DNA of 47,386 bases from CALCKU01 sp964654665 (GCA_964654665.1 CAZZKV010000023.1:1-47386), one strand, 5' to 3'; shown: positions 1-8,917, counted from the first letter of the stretch. Notes: generated by a model not told the origin, from the sequence alone. Program-made: numbers and translations.

Positions 1-413
1 AGTCCTAATTCTCCAAATTGACTCTTCATCGTAACGGGCACGCTCGCAACCGCTAGTCCATCCAGTATTGGGAGGCCATCTGGCATCTGATTGATTGCGT
101 CAGGTATTCCAGCATCCCAGATCATATCTCCATCTGGGTGTCTGATGAGAAAACACGGGACAGCCATTTTTTGCGCCCGGCCAGCATATTCCCCACTACT
201 GAATAGTCCAAGGTCAGAAAAATCAACTGTTCCGCAATCCATAGTGTATATGCGAATATCTGTAGCTTCAGCTTTCGTTGTAACTGATTGCTCTTTAGTA
301 GTTGTATCGCCGCTCTTATCGGCCTGCGGGCTACAGGCTGCAGTTGTCATAAGCAACCCCAAGGCACTGGCGGCTAATATTGATTTAAAATTGCTGAAAT
401 GATTATTGGTCAT
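1..413 (-). CDS. N-acyl homoserine lactonase-like MBL-fold lipoprotein (partial, 3' end off window)
   Basis: The minus frame is open from an ATG at 413 to the left edge (137 codons seen). It begins with a hydrophobic export segment ending in a lipobox (TTAAC, Cys about residue 22), so it is a predicted lipoprotein. The mature part (IRIYTMDCGTVD, then CFLIRHPDGDMIWDAG) resembles the N-terminus of AiiA/AttM-type lactonases of the metallo-beta-lactamase superfamily. The HxHxDH metal motif should lie beyond the edge, so activity cannot be judged. An AGAAAG stretch precedes the ATG. It lies 23 bp downstream of the redoxin gene on the same strand, probably one operon. The family call rests on the N-terminus only; another MBL-fold hydrolase is possible. 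Confidence 0.72.
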   Translation of the reverse strand, partial: MTNNHFSNFKSILAASALGLLMTTAACSPQADKSGDTTTKEQSVTTKAEATDIRIYTMDCGTVDFSDLGLFSSGEYAGRAQKMAVPCFLIRHPDGDMIWDAGIPDAINQMPDGLPILDGLAVASVPVTMKSQFGELG

Positions 414-436
414 AATGATCTTTCTAAGTGTACCGC

Positions 437-967
437 TTAATGTGTGCCACGAATGGGGTAATTGTTCCCCGGCTTACGGATATGTATCAAGCCTCTCAGC
501 ATGGTTTTAAGCTCAGGGCGCCCAAAAGCTATATTTGAAATATCAATGATTTGCGCTTGATTTTTTTCATTAATCACAAAAAAGGCTGGTTCTGCAAAAG
601 GCCGATCAGACTCGGCTTCTGAACGCGGGGTCGTGATATACAGACCTAAGGAGCGCATTTGTTCAAGACTTAAGTCATAGCCAACGTCAAACTTCAGATT
701 CAAATCAGGAATTTGCATATTTGCCCTTTCCTCTGAATCTGCGGACATGGCGACGATATCAAGTCCAACATCGTTGAAATCTTCCAACAAATCATTGAGT
801 TCTACTAAGTACTCTGTACAAAACGGGCAGTGCTTACCCCGATATACAACCACTATTCGCCAATCAAATTTCGTAGGCGGTTTTGACAAATCGAGCGTGC
901 CGCCGCCAAACTTATTAACAACGATTTGCGGAAATTGTTGGCCCGCCGCCATTTTTTTAGCACTCAT
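437..967 (-). CDS. AhpC/TSA-family redoxin (peroxiredoxin-like)
   Basis: A 176-aa thioredoxin-fold protein with the VVVYRGKHCPFC segment; the CPFC pair (C47, C50) is the expected redox-active site. It probably reduces peroxides or disulfides in the cytoplasm, as no signal peptide is visible. I place the start at the ATG at 967 because AGGAG lies 7 nt upstream; the longer frame would begin at a GTG at 985 that overlaps this Shine-Dalgarno sequence. It leads into the lactonase-like gene 23 bp downstream. Its upstream region holds a copy of the 16-bp semi-palindrome (1068-1083) also found before the catabolic genes, so it may be co-regulated with them. The exact peroxiredoxin subclass is not resolved. 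Confidence 0.82.
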   Translation of the reverse strand: MSAKKMAAGQQFPQIVVNKFGGGTLDLSKPPTKFDWRIVVVYRGKHCPFCTEYLVELNDLLEDFNDVGLDIVAMSADSEERANMQIPDLNLKFDVGYDLSLEQMRSLGLYITTPRSEAESDRPFAEPAFFVINEKNQAQIIDISNIAFGRPELKTMLRGLIHIRKPGNNYPIRGTH

Positions 968-1067
968 CGCTTGGCTCCTACTCACGCTAACTGCTGTTAT
1001 AGTCTATTGAAACACCATATCCTTGAACTCAATACATCGAACATAACGATATTTCATGCCCTTACAT

Positions 1068-1083
1068 AGTTCAATTTGGTACT
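1068..1083. promoter_or_regulatory. Candidate operator, island motif copy 1
   Basis: The sequence AGTTCAATTTGGTACT is one of three strong copies of AGTnCnATnTGGTACT, each followed by AT. It lies about 100 bp upstream of the redoxin start on the minus strand. Nearly palindromic form and recurrence in front of separate transcription units of the same island suggest a transcription-factor site. The regulator is not known; the MarR protein at 19718 is the obvious candidate. Confidence 0.5.
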
Positions 1084-1129
1084 ATTTGTCAACGCACAGG
1101 TAAAATTCGGGAGGTTCTTCATTAAAACT

Positions 1130-1490
1130 CTAGTCCATGCACATACCGCCAGATATTGCCAAGGTCTGGTCCGTCATGCCATTTGCGTCTTCACTGCCCA
1201 GATAAGACATAAGAATGACGGTCTCAGCCGACTGAATGAACCGCCCTATTGGATTTTTAAACACACACCTTTAATTAAATCATCCATATCCACTCTTGCA
1301 ATATTTGCATGTGTCTCAAAATTGTAGACCATATATACTAACCATTCCGGGATAAATCGTGTTGACATGAACACCTAATGCCGCCGCCTCTAGAGTCTCG
1401 CATTTACCCAGTCCTGTAAGCGCATGTTGGTCATATTTAAACTGATTGATTAGCGCTTGCCCATTTGGCAGCCGCGGACCCGATATTATG
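1130..1490 (-). pseudogene. Degraded SDR dehydrogenase, C-terminal half
   Basis: Three minus-strand frames must be joined to read a recognisable short-chain dehydrogenase. The pieces, in order, are NIGSAAAKWASANQSV, then YDQHALTGLGK through VNTIYPGMV, then ETHANIARVDMDDLIKG, then PIGRFIQSAETVILMSYLG through ISGGMCMD and a TAG. These correspond to the strand before the active site, the YxxxK region (Lys lost), the conserved N-[ST]-I-x-PG segment and the C-terminal GG end. At least three frameshifts or stops separate them and the Rossmann N-terminus is missing. The family assignment is firm; the original substrate is unknown. Confidence 0.75.
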
Positions 1491-1585
1491 TCCAGACAGG
1501 TAAATTTTCGGGCAAGTCCTCAAACAATATGCATTTTATAGAAACCACCAAATGCCTTCCAGATAGGAATTGCGGAACCAAACCC

Positions 1586-1892
1586 CTACTGACTGTCGTC
1601 GGTAGGATTACGTTGCTCCGGATGCAGAAGTATAATGTCGTCTGTATTTTGGCCACTTATCGTCGGGAAATCACTGACCGATTATTTTGACGACAATGAA
1701 AAAAACATATGCACATGGTTTTTGGACAAAACATCTGTAATATTCTCAACGCCGTTTTCAGCACAAATTTGACATTTGATATCCCGCACACGATAGCCAA
1801 TCGGCCCTGTCAGAACATGGTAATGATATTTTATGACAATAGGAGATGATGACGATGGTAACAGACGCAATGTTTACCTTTTTGCTATCCAT
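1586..1892 (-). pseudogene. IS200/IS605-type TnpA transposase remnant
   Basis: The minus strand reads MDSKKGKHCVCYHRHHL, then after a frameshift VIKYHYHVLTGPIGYRVRDI and SKNHVHMFFSL. The HVH is the HUH nuclease motif of Y1 transposases. After a stop the C-terminal tail reappears in another frame as ISGQNTDDIILLHPEQ. The middle of the protein, where the catalytic Tyr normally lies, is deleted. The element is therefore dead. It directly adjoins the SDR relic, so insertion may have removed that gene's 5' half. I saw no obvious element ends or hairpins. Confidence 0.75.
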
Positions 1893-1960
1893 TAAAGTTC
1901 TGAGTTCTGATTAGTCGGTCAACAACCTTTGAAACCAAATCAATTTGATACAAGTTTAGA

Positions 1961-1975
1961 ATTCAATAATTGAAT
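1961..1975. repeat. Perfect 15-bp palindrome ATTCAAT-A-ATTGAAT
   Basis: Seven-base arms flank a single central A, 103 bp before the CMD-like gene and 10 bp upstream of the island-motif copy at 1985. It could be a second regulator site or part of the promoter. It is A+T-rich and could also occur by chance. Confidence 0.3.
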
Positions 1976-1984
1976 CTTGTGTTA

Positions 1985-2000
1985 AGTTCCATATGGTACT
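1985..2000. promoter_or_regulatory. Candidate operator, island motif copy 2
   Basis: AGTTCCATATGGTACT is the most symmetric copy: AGT/ACT ends flank the perfect core CCATATGG, with one mismatched pair. It is centred about 85 bp before the ATG at 2078. The TACTAT beginning at 1997 could double as a -10 element, but I see no well-spaced -35. Confidence 0.55.
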
Positions 2001-2077
2001 ATATAGGCTTAGTAAAATACACCGCACCCGTAATAGGGCGTGTGATGGATTAGCAAATTATTGACAGAGGAAAAAAC

Positions 2078-2632
2078 ATGACTGACTTCACGATACATGA
2101 CGAAAAAACAGCCCCAGAAGACAGCAGACCTCTACTCGAAAAAGCCAAAAGTCAGGTCGGCTTTATTCCAAATCTACATGCAGTCATGGCAGAAGCCCCG
2201 GGGCTTCTTCAAGGGTATAGAGCCATTAATGATTTGTTCCTGAAATCCAGTTTCACGCGCGAAGAATTAACGGTTATTTGGCAAGCGGTTAACGTTGAAC
2301 ATAATTGTCATTACTGCGTTCCCGCGCACACGGCCATAGCCAAAGGCATGAAGCTCGACGACGATATTACAGAGTCCTTGAGAAATGAAACACCGCTTGC
2401 CAACGCAAAGCTCGAGAGCTTGCGTAATTTCACACTTAAGGTTTCCCGCAATCGAGGAGTTGTTGATGATACGGACGTTCAGGATTTTCTAAACGCTGGC
2501 TTCACAAAGCGACAAATCTTGGAGGTCATTTTAGGTATATCAATGAAAGTTATGTCTAATTATACAAATCACTTAGCTGATACACCTTTGGACGTAGCAT
2601 TTGTTCCGTTTAAATGGCAGAAAAAAGTATAA
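2078..2632 (+). CDS. Carboxymuconolactone decarboxylase / AhpD-like protein
   Basis: A 184-aa helical protein with the exact AhpD signature EHNCHYCVPAH (E-x2-C-x2-C-x3-H), marking the alkylhydroperoxidase-type core of the CMD superfamily. Such proteins relay thiols to reduce peroxides. Some family members act in aromatic catabolism, but the two-Cys site here favours a redox role. AGAGGA sits 6 nt before the ATG. The gene opens the catabolic island and carries island-motif copy 2 and a 15-bp palindrome in its promoter region. A 96-bp gap separates it from the CoA ligase. It may protect against oxidants produced by the acyl-CoA dehydrogenases, which is inference. Confidence 0.85.
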   Translation: MTDFTIHDEKTAPEDSRPLLEKAKSQVGFIPNLHAVMAEAPGLLQGYRAINDLFLKSSFTREELTVIWQAVNVEHNCHYCVPAHTAIAKGMKLDDDITESLRNETPLANAKLESLRNFTLKVSRNRGVVDDTDVQDFLNAGFTKRQILEVILGISMKVMSNYTNHLADTPLDVAFVPFKWQKKV

Positions 2633-2728
2633 TTGGGTTCAGGCATTCAATCAGGATGGTTGTGAGGCACTTAGGCTTTAGCCTATATTATGAATATAAA
2701 ATGAGGGTTTTCCAAGAGGGGTAATTTC

Positions 2729-4285
2729 ATGAGATTTTCTGAATATCTTGATCGCGCGGCAGGGCTTTATCCCGAACATGAAGCCTTTGTAGAAGGTGAT
2801 CTTAGAATGGATTACGGGACAACCCGTGATATTGTACATAAAATTGCCAATATTTTATCGACCTCATCATTAAAATTGCCTGTAGCTTCAAAAGTGGCGG
2901 TTTACAGTCCGAATGCGGTCATGGCCTATCTGGCCGTTCTAGGGTTGAACCGCGCGGATATGGTGTGGCTACCTATGAACTACCGTAATACATTGGATAC
3001 GACAATTGAACAGCTTGGTTTCTTTGACACGGAATGTTTATTTTATCATAGTCAGTTTGATGACCAAATCGCAGAAATTCGTAAGCGTGTTCCAAGCCTG
3101 AAAACGACGATCTGCATTGATGCAAGCTCGGAACATGGGCACTCACTGCCAGAGTTGCTAAAGACGTCAAATGCGCGCCATTACAATGAACCCGAAGACC
3201 CCATGGCCGATTCCGTGATTATGGCTACAGGTGGAACAACCGGTCCTTCCAAAGGTGTCATGCAAAGCCATCGCGGCGCAGAGGCCATGCTAATCAATCA
3301 AATGCTCTTGGATATCCCCGAACATCCTCGTTATCTCGCTGTAGCCCCCATTACCCATGCGGCAGGCTATTTTATTCCTATTTTCTATACACGTGGTGCG
3401 ACATCCTTCATATTACCCGGGTTTGATTGCGAGACTGTTCTCAAAACAATCGAGCGTGACAAGATTACTCATATGTATTTACCGCCGTCTGCGGTTTATA
3501 CATTATTGGATTTTCCTGATCTCAATAAATTTGACACGAGCAGTTTGCAAAAGCTTTATGTCGGCTCCTCTCCTATCTCACCGCATCGTTTCAAACAAGC
3601 CGTCGAAGTGTTTGGGCCTATCCTAGAGGAGCTTTACGGTCAATCGGAAGCCTGCTTCCCTCTCCTGATTAAATCAGCCGAAGATTATCTTGATGCCGAT
3701 GGAAACTTTATTGATGAAATTGTTAAATCGACGGGCCGCGCCAATCATACATGCTGGATAGAAATTATGGATGATGATGGCAATATCCTTCCCGCAGGAG
3801 AAAAAGGTGAAATCGTTGTCCGCAATAACGCGGTAATGAAAGGGTATTACAAAAACCCCGAAGCCACGGCAGAAGTCTCGACCTTTGGCTGGCATCATAC
3901 CACAGATATGGGGATAAGAGATAAAAACGGCTATATTACCATTGTCGATCGAAAAAAAGATATGATTATTACGGGCGGGTTTAACGTATTTCCGGGCGAG
4001 ATCGAAAATGTGCTATTTAGCCACCCTGCCGTTAGAAATTGCGCGGTTATTGGTGTGCCTGATCCGAAGTGGGGGGAGGCCGTCAAAGCCGTTATCGAGC
4101 TTAAAAATGGACAGAGTGTCGAACCATCAGAGCTCATTGCGCTTTGCAAGGAAAAGCTTGGCAGCGTGAAAGCCCCGAAATCTGTCGATTTTTGGGATGA
4201 GTTACCCTTAAGCCCTGTCGGAAAAGTTCTTAAACGCCGCGTTCGGGATCAATATTGGGAAGGCCAGACACGGTCTGTCGGTTAA
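2729..4285 (+). CDS. Acyl-CoA synthetase (AMP-dependent ligase)
   Basis: A full-length 518-aa adenylate-forming enzyme. The phosphate loop ATGGTTGPSKG is at residues 166-176, the LYGQSE element at about 302-307, the TTDMG/DRKKDMI hinge region at about 391-413, and the C-terminal catalytic Lys in SPVGK at K499. It would activate a carboxylic acid to its CoA thioester using ATP. No signal peptide is seen. AGAGGGG precedes the ATG. It is the first gene of a tightly packed operon (gaps 12-44 bp) with thiolase, ACAD, SDR, MFS and racemase genes, so it probably supplies the entry thioester. The substrate is not readable from sequence; a branched or cyclic acid is suggested by the AMACR-like neighbour. 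Confidence 0.9.
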   Translation: MRFSEYLDRAAGLYPEHEAFVEGDLRMDYGTTRDIVHKIANILSTSSLKLPVASKVAVYSPNAVMAYLAVLGLNRADMVWLPMNYRNTLDTTIEQLGFFDTECLFYHSQFDDQIAEIRKRVPSLKTTICIDASSEHGHSLPELLKTSNARHYNEPEDPMADSVIMATGGTTGPSKGVMQSHRGAEAMLINQMLLDIPEHPRYLAVAPITHAAGYFIPIFYTRGATSFILPGFDCETVLKTIERDKITHMYLPPSAVYTLLDFPDLNKFDTSSLQKLYVGSSPISPHRFKQAVEVFGPILEELYGQSEACFPLLIKSAEDYLDADGNFIDEIVKSTGRANHTCWIEIMDDDGNILPAGEKGEIVVRNNAVMKGYYKNPEATAEVSTFGWHHTTDMGIRDKNGYITIVDRKKDMIITGGFNVFPGEIENVLFSHPAVRNCAVIGVPDPKWGEAVKAVIELKNGQSVEPSELIALCKEKLGSVKAPKSVDFWDELPLSPVGKVLKRRVRDQYWEGQTRSVG

Positions 4286-4297
4286 AAGGAGATCAAT

Positions 4298-5539
4298 ATG
4301 ACGGATGTTTTTATTGCAGGTATTGGTATGACCCGTTTTACGCGTCACCCTGAACGCAGCCTACAAGACCTTGCGGGTGAAGCGCTCAATCAGGCATTAA
4401 AAGATTCTGGCTGCACAAAAGACGATATTGAAACGGCCTTCTATTCCGGCTCGACAAATGGGTATTTACAGGGACAGGATTTAATTCCGGGGCAAATCAT
4501 TTTGAGCAAGGTCGGGGTTGAAGGTATTCCTATTTTCAACATCGAAAATGCTTGTGCCTCTGGCACCTCCGCCTTTCATCTTGCCATGCAGGGGATCAAA
4601 GCGGGAAGTTATGATATTGCGCTGGCAATCGGGGCTGAGAAAATGAACATACCGGACAAGAAACGCATGTTTGGTGTTTTCGATGCGGGGTGGGATGTTG
4701 AAGACCCTGAAAAAAACCTCAAAACCTTGCTAAAACCCGCGGAGGGTTTTGAAGTGCCTGACGGACACGAATCGGATCGACCCTATAGTGTCTTTATGTC
4801 GGTATATGCGGCGTGGTGTAGAACCCATATGAAAACTTACGGGACAACGCAGCGTCAAATCGCGTCTATTAGTGCTAAAAACCATCAGCATTCCGTCCAT
4901 AATCCGCTTGCACAATATCAAACGCCTTATACGGTTGATGAGGTCTTGGCAGCCCCCGCAATCACCTATCCTTTAACACTGCCGATGTGCGCCCCGATTA
5001 GCGATGGCGCGGCCGCAGTAATTATATGCAGTGAGGCGGGCCTCAAGCGTATAGGGGCTGACAAGAAACGCGCCATTCGCGTTTTATCCAGTGTCATCCG
5101 CAGTGCTAGCACCCGTCCCGCTGATAAGCCAGAGCTGCATTGCGAAGTCATTGCCGCCAAGAAGGCTTATGAAATGGCAGGCATTGGCCCCGAAGATATT
5201 GATGTCGTTGAGTTGCATGACGCAACGGCTATGGGCGAAATCCTACATACTGAAAATCTCGGATTAGTGCCTTTTGGCGGCGCAGGGCCGGCGGCAGAGC
5301 GCGGAGATTTTACAATTGGCGGGCGCATTCCTATTAATCCATCAGGCGGTCTAGAGTCCAAAGGCCATCCTATCGGCGCAACAGGCTTGGGACAAATATA
5401 TGAACTCGTCACCCAACTTCGCGGAGAAGCCGGAAACCGCCAAATCGAAGGCGCGCGACATGCCCTTCACGAAAATGGCGGTGGGTTACTCGGCCTTGAA
5501 GAAGCGGCTGTCGCCGTCAATATATTCGCAAAACAATAA
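4298..5539 (+). CDS. SCP2-type thiolase / acetyl-CoA acetyltransferase-like
   Basis: A 413-aa thiolase-fold protein. The nucleophile lies in NACASG (C86), the catalytic His in SKGHPIGATG (H357), and ELHDA (H307) is the SCP2-type marker. The C-terminal LHENGGG replaces the second CxG Cys of degradative thiolases, as in SCPx/lipid-transfer-type enzymes used on branched or sterol-derived acyl-CoAs. It should cleave 3-ketoacyl-CoA. A strong AAGGAGAT sits before the ATG, 12 bp after the ligase stop. Some members of this group lack thiolytic activity or need a DUF35 partner; no DUF35 gene is adjacent. Confidence 0.88.
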   Translation: MTDVFIAGIGMTRFTRHPERSLQDLAGEALNQALKDSGCTKDDIETAFYSGSTNGYLQGQDLIPGQIILSKVGVEGIPIFNIENACASGTSAFHLAMQGIKAGSYDIALAIGAEKMNIPDKKRMFGVFDAGWDVEDPEKNLKTLLKPAEGFEVPDGHESDRPYSVFMSVYAAWCRTHMKTYGTTQRQIASISAKNHQHSVHNPLAQYQTPYTVDEVLAAPAITYPLTLPMCAPISDGAAAVIICSEAGLKRIGADKKRAIRVLSSVIRSASTRPADKPELHCEVIAAKKAYEMAGIGPEDIDVVELHDATAMGEILHTENLGLVPFGGAGPAAERGDFTIGGRIPINPSGGLESKGHPIGATGLGQIYELVTQLRGEAGNRQIEGARHALHENGGGLLGLEEAAVAVNIFAKQ

Positions 5540-5560
5540 GAATAATTTGGATAAATAAAC

Positions 5561-6715
5561 ATGATTTTTACACGAACAGAAGAACAGAAAATGGCTGTCG
5601 ACGGGCTACGGAAGTTTCTCGACAAGGAAATAGAACCCATTGTGGCCGATTATAAAGACAAATTCATTCCTCGTGATAAAATGCAGGCGATTCAAAAAAA
5701 ACTGATGAATTTTGGCCTCACAACCGCCCCTCACCCGGAAAAATATGGCGGTATGGGTCTAGACTGGCAAACCCACCTCATGTTGTTTGAAGAAGTCGCT
5801 GTCACCTCTTCAGACTTGGCTGTGCCCATTGTAATTAACACGGTGGCAATTGACCTTTTACTAAAACTGGCCCCTGAACATATCAAAGACAAATATCTGC
5901 CGGGCTTATTAAATGGTGATTTATTTATCAGCACAGCGATTTCTGAACCAGACGTGGGCTCGGACGTTTCAAGCGTAAAAACTCGGGCTAAACGCTCTGG
6001 TGATAAATTTATTATCAATGGCGAGAAAACTTGGATTTCAAATGGTGAATATGCGGACCTTATGATCGTCACCTGCCGGACGGGAGATGATGCCCGGTCT
6101 GGCCTGTCGCATTTTGTCGTTGACACCAAGACAAACGGAATTGAAATCCGCGGCATTCCTAAAATAGCTTTAAACGGACAATCCACGGCGCAGGTATTTT
6201 TTCAAGACGTTGAAGTCTCGGCTGAGAACATGATCGGCACAGAAGGTATGGGCCTTAAGAACACAATGGTTGTCTTTGAGCGCGCGCGTTTACATATGGC
6301 GGCTTGGGGATATGGGCTCGCGCGGCGCGCTATGGAAGAATCCATTAAATATAGCCAAGACCGTAAACAGTTTGGAAAACAAATTGCTGGCCACCAACTC
6401 ATCGCAGATAAAATCGCAACAATGGCTACAAAGATTGATGCTGCCCGCCTTCTGGCGCAACGCGCAGCTTCTTTAATTGATGCGGGTCAGCGCTGTGATG
6501 TCGAATTGTCCATGGCCAAATGGTTTGGCACTGAACTGGCGGTACACGCCACACGGGATGCTGTACAAATCCACGGGAGTAACGGATTAACAAAAGAGTT
6601 TCTTGTCGAAAAGCTGGCACGCGAGGCTATGATTGTAACCATGCCCGATGGAACAACCGAAATACATAAATTAATTATAGCGCGAAGCCTGACAGGTGTC
6701 AGCGCCTTTGCCTAA
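5561..6715 (+). CDS. Acyl-CoA dehydrogenase
   Basis: A 384-aa ACAD with the FAD/substrate motifs AISEPDVGSD (about 127-136), WISNGEYADL (158-167) and the dimer/FAD segment QIHGSNGLTKEF. At the usual catalytic-base position (YEGT in medium-chain enzymes) it reads MPDGT, an Asp at D363, as in ACAD10/11-like and related groups. It would introduce the 2,3-double bond in an acyl-CoA and pass electrons to ETF. Its Shine-Dalgarno sequence is weak; the gap after the thiolase is 21 bp. It is clearly distinct from the second ACAD at 15543, so the two probably act on different intermediates. Confidence 0.9.
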   Translation: MIFTRTEEQKMAVDGLRKFLDKEIEPIVADYKDKFIPRDKMQAIQKKLMNFGLTTAPHPEKYGGMGLDWQTHLMLFEEVAVTSSDLAVPIVINTVAIDLLLKLAPEHIKDKYLPGLLNGDLFISTAISEPDVGSDVSSVKTRAKRSGDKFIINGEKTWISNGEYADLMIVTCRTGDDARSGLSHFVVDTKTNGIEIRGIPKIALNGQSTAQVFFQDVEVSAENMIGTEGMGLKNTMVVFERARLHMAAWGYGLARRAMEESIKYSQDRKQFGKQIAGHQLIADKIATMATKIDAARLLAQRAASLIDAGQRCDVELSMAKWFGTELAVHATRDAVQIHGSNGLTKEFLVEKLAREAMIVTMPDGTTEIHKLIIARSLTGVSAFA

Positions 6716-6759
6716 CGAGACCTACGTCAGCATCGCTGGCAGTTCAATTGGAGAGACAC

Positions 6760-7536
6760 ATGAATATTCAGGATAAAGTCACCGTTATCACAGGCGGTGC
6801 GTCAGGCCTTGGGGCAGGAACCGCGCGCTATTTTGTAGAGAAAAAAGGCGGCAAAGTTGTGCTGTTTGATATCAATAACGAAAAGGGCGAAAAGCTCGCC
6901 AAAGACTTGGGAGACGATAAGGCTTTGTTTGTCAACGTTGACGTCACCGACGAAGATTCGGTGCGTGCAGGTATCGCGCAAGCTGTCTCGAAATTTGGCA
7001 CGATACATATTGGCATCAATGCTGCGGGCATTCCTCTGCCAGCTAAAGTTTTGGACCGTCAAGGCGTAGCCATGGACCTTGATAAGTTTAAAGCCGTTAT
7101 TAATGTAAACCTAATCGGCCTCTTTAATGTTATGAGTAAATGCGCCGAACAAATGGCTAAGAATGAGGCCGATGAAGGCAATGAACGCGGTGTCTTTGTT
7201 AATATCTCTTCCGGTGCGGCCTTTGAGGGCCAAATCGGTCAAACCGCTTATGCCGCAAGCAAGTCAGGTGTACTGGGACTGAACTTTCCCGCCGCCCGTG
7301 AACTCGGCAGATACGGAATTCGCGTTAATTCAATCGCACCTGGCCTGTTTGACACACCTATGCTCAGAGCCCTAGACCAAAAAGTGATCGACTCACTCAT
7401 CGCCGGTGTCGAAACCCCAAAACGCGCCGGATCAATTGAGGAATTTGCGCATACCTGTGCTTATATGGTAGAAAACGGCTTTTTAAACGGAGAAAACATT
7501 CGCGTCGACGCCTGCTCAAGACTAACAGCAAGATAG
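6760..7536 (+). CDS. SDR, HSD10 / 3-hydroxyacyl-CoA dehydrogenase type 2-like
   Basis: A 258-aa Rossmann oxidoreductase with TGGASGLG (NAD site), the NAAG motif, an active-site Ser in NISSGAA and the YAASK catalytic pair. The stretch QIGQTAYAASK followed by IAPGLFDTPML matches the HSD17B10/HADH2 group, which oxidises 3-hydroxyacyl-CoA (including 2-methyl-branched) with NAD. I use the ATG at 6760 because GGAGAG lies immediately upstream; the frame also permits a TTG at 6748. Position between ACAD and MFS genes fits the third step of beta-oxidation in this operon. No enoyl-CoA hydratase lies in this operon; the nearest crotonase is at 14690. Confidence 0.87.
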   Translation: MNIQDKVTVITGGASGLGAGTARYFVEKKGGKVVLFDINNEKGEKLAKDLGDDKALFVNVDVTDEDSVRAGIAQAVSKFGTIHIGINAAGIPLPAKVLDRQGVAMDLDKFKAVINVNLIGLFNVMSKCAEQMAKNEADEGNERGVFVNISSGAAFEGQIGQTAYAASKSGVLGLNFPAARELGRYGIRVNSIAPGLFDTPMLRALDQKVIDSLIAGVETPKRAGSIEEFAHTCAYMVENGFLNGENIRVDACSRLTAR

Positions 7537-7576
7537 GCGTTATTTTAACGCTAGATAAATAGAACAGGGGATATGT

Positions 7577-8917
7577 ATGCGGAACTCTGAAGACAAAATT
7601 GTCCAACATGGGCAAGCTCCAAAGACACAATCTCATGATGTCGGCGATAATCCCTATGCCACAAAAGGGGCGGCTTATTACGCGCTTGGTGTTCTCACAC
7701 TTGTCTATAGTTTTAGTTTTATCGATCGGCAATTATTAGCGATTTTACAAGAGTCTATCAAATTGGAATTAAATCTTTCCGATAGTCAACTTGGATTGCT
7801 GACGGGTTTTGCCTTCGCCCTCTTCTACGTTTTAGCAGGTTTTCCTATCGCGCGCTGGGCCGATAATGGCAATCGACGGAACATCGTTTCAGTTTCGGTT
7901 TTCATATGGAGCCTGATGACCGCGATTAGTGGTTTCATGCAAAACTTCGTCCAGCTATTACTGGCCCGTATTGGCGTGGGCATTGGCGAGGCCGGGGGAA
8001 ACCCACCGTCACATTCTATGATATCGGATATTTTTCCGGCCCATCAACGCGCCACAGCTCTGGGGGTTTATTTCACCGGGGTAAACATCGGGATTATGTT
8101 TGGTTTCCTGCTGGGTGGCTGGTTGAACGATGTATTTGGGTGGCGTATCGCATTCATAGTCGTCGGACTCCCCGGAATACTTTTAGCCTTTGTGGTTCGG
8201 TTTACCCTTGCCGAACCGGGGCGCGGCATTGTCGAGAGTAAACGCGCCAGCGACAAACCTGCTGCCATTCGAGAGGTTGCGACCCTGCTTTGGAACCGTC
8301 GCTCTTTTCGTCATATTGCAATGGCGTCAGGCTTAAACGCCTTTGTTCTCTATAGCGTTGCCAGTTGGATGGCATCTTATATGATACGAAGCCACGGTAT
8401 GAACACGACAGAGCTAGGCTTATGGCTTGCTATGATTTTGGGCGCTGGCGGAGCTATAGGCGTTCTGGGTGGTGGATTTTTAGCGGATCGATTGGGTAAA
8501 CGAGACCAAAGGTGGTATATGTGGTTACCTGCGATAGCGGGCTTAATTAGCCTCCCGTTTGGCATTGGTGTCTACCTTGCACAGACTTCTCATGCGGCTT
8601 TACTATTCGCAATTATACCGGGAAGCCTTGCCAGTGCTTATTTGGGCGCTTCTATTGCAGCAACTCATGGCCTAGTAGGGCTTCGCATGCGCGCTTTATC
8701 CTCTGCTGTTATGTCATTCATAAGTAATATAATAGGCCTTGGAATTGGCCCTGTTGCTGTTGGTGTATTAAGTGATTATTTAACGCCAAGCTTAGGATCA
8801 GAGTCTCTTAGATATGCTATGCTGTTCTTGATCCCAGCTGTACAGTTATGGGCTATTTTACATTTCTTTATGGCTGCGAAAACGTTAAGAGAGGATCTTG
8901 CCGCCGCGCCAGATTAA
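7577..8917 (+). CDS. MFS transporter, spinster-like
   Basis: A 446-aa membrane protein with about 12 hydrophobic segments. FSFIDRQLL in TM1, the loop motif ARWADNGNRR after TM2 and the GEAGGNPPS segment near TM4-5 are typical of spinster-type MFS proteins common in alphaproteobacterial catabolic clusters. It probably moves the substrate acid or a product across the inner membrane by proton coupling. AGGGGAT precedes the ATG at 7577. It sits inside the CoA-ligase operon (40-bp and 27-bp gaps), which supports a role in uptake of the catabolised compound. Confidence 0.87.
   Translation: MRNSEDKIVQHGQAPKTQSHDVGDNPYATKGAAYYALGVLTLVYSFSFIDRQLLAILQESIKLELNLSDSQLGLLTGFAFALFYVLAGFPIARWADNGNRRNIVSVSVFIWSLMTAISGFMQNFVQLLLARIGVGIGEAGGNPPSHSMISDIFPAHQRATALGVYFTGVNIGIMFGFLLGGWLNDVFGWRIAFIVVGLPGILLAFVVRFTLAEPGRGIVESKRASDKPAAIREVATLLWNRRSFRHIAMASGLNAFVLYSVASWMASYMIRSHGMNTTELGLWLAMILGAGGAIGVLGGGFLADRLGKRDQRWYMWLPAIAGLISLPFGIGVYLAQTSHAALLFAIIPGSLASAYLGASIAATHGLVGLRMRALSSAVMSFISNIIGLGIGPVAVGVLSDYLTPSLGSESLRYAMLFLIPAVQLWAILHFFMAAKTLREDLAAAPD

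Noticed and set aside
91..402. 103-codon frame on the + strand at the left edge
   Set aside because: It is antisense to the lactonase-like gene, whose minus frame is open from 413 to the edge with a lipoprotein signal and a recognisable N-terminus.
1076..1690. Two + strand frames (1076-1327 and 1457-1690)
   Set aside because: Both are antisense to the SDR and IS200 relics and have no family features or ribosome sites.
5731..6186. 151-codon minus frame
   Set aside because: Shadow of the acyl-CoA dehydrogenase gene; serine/arginine-rich without structure.
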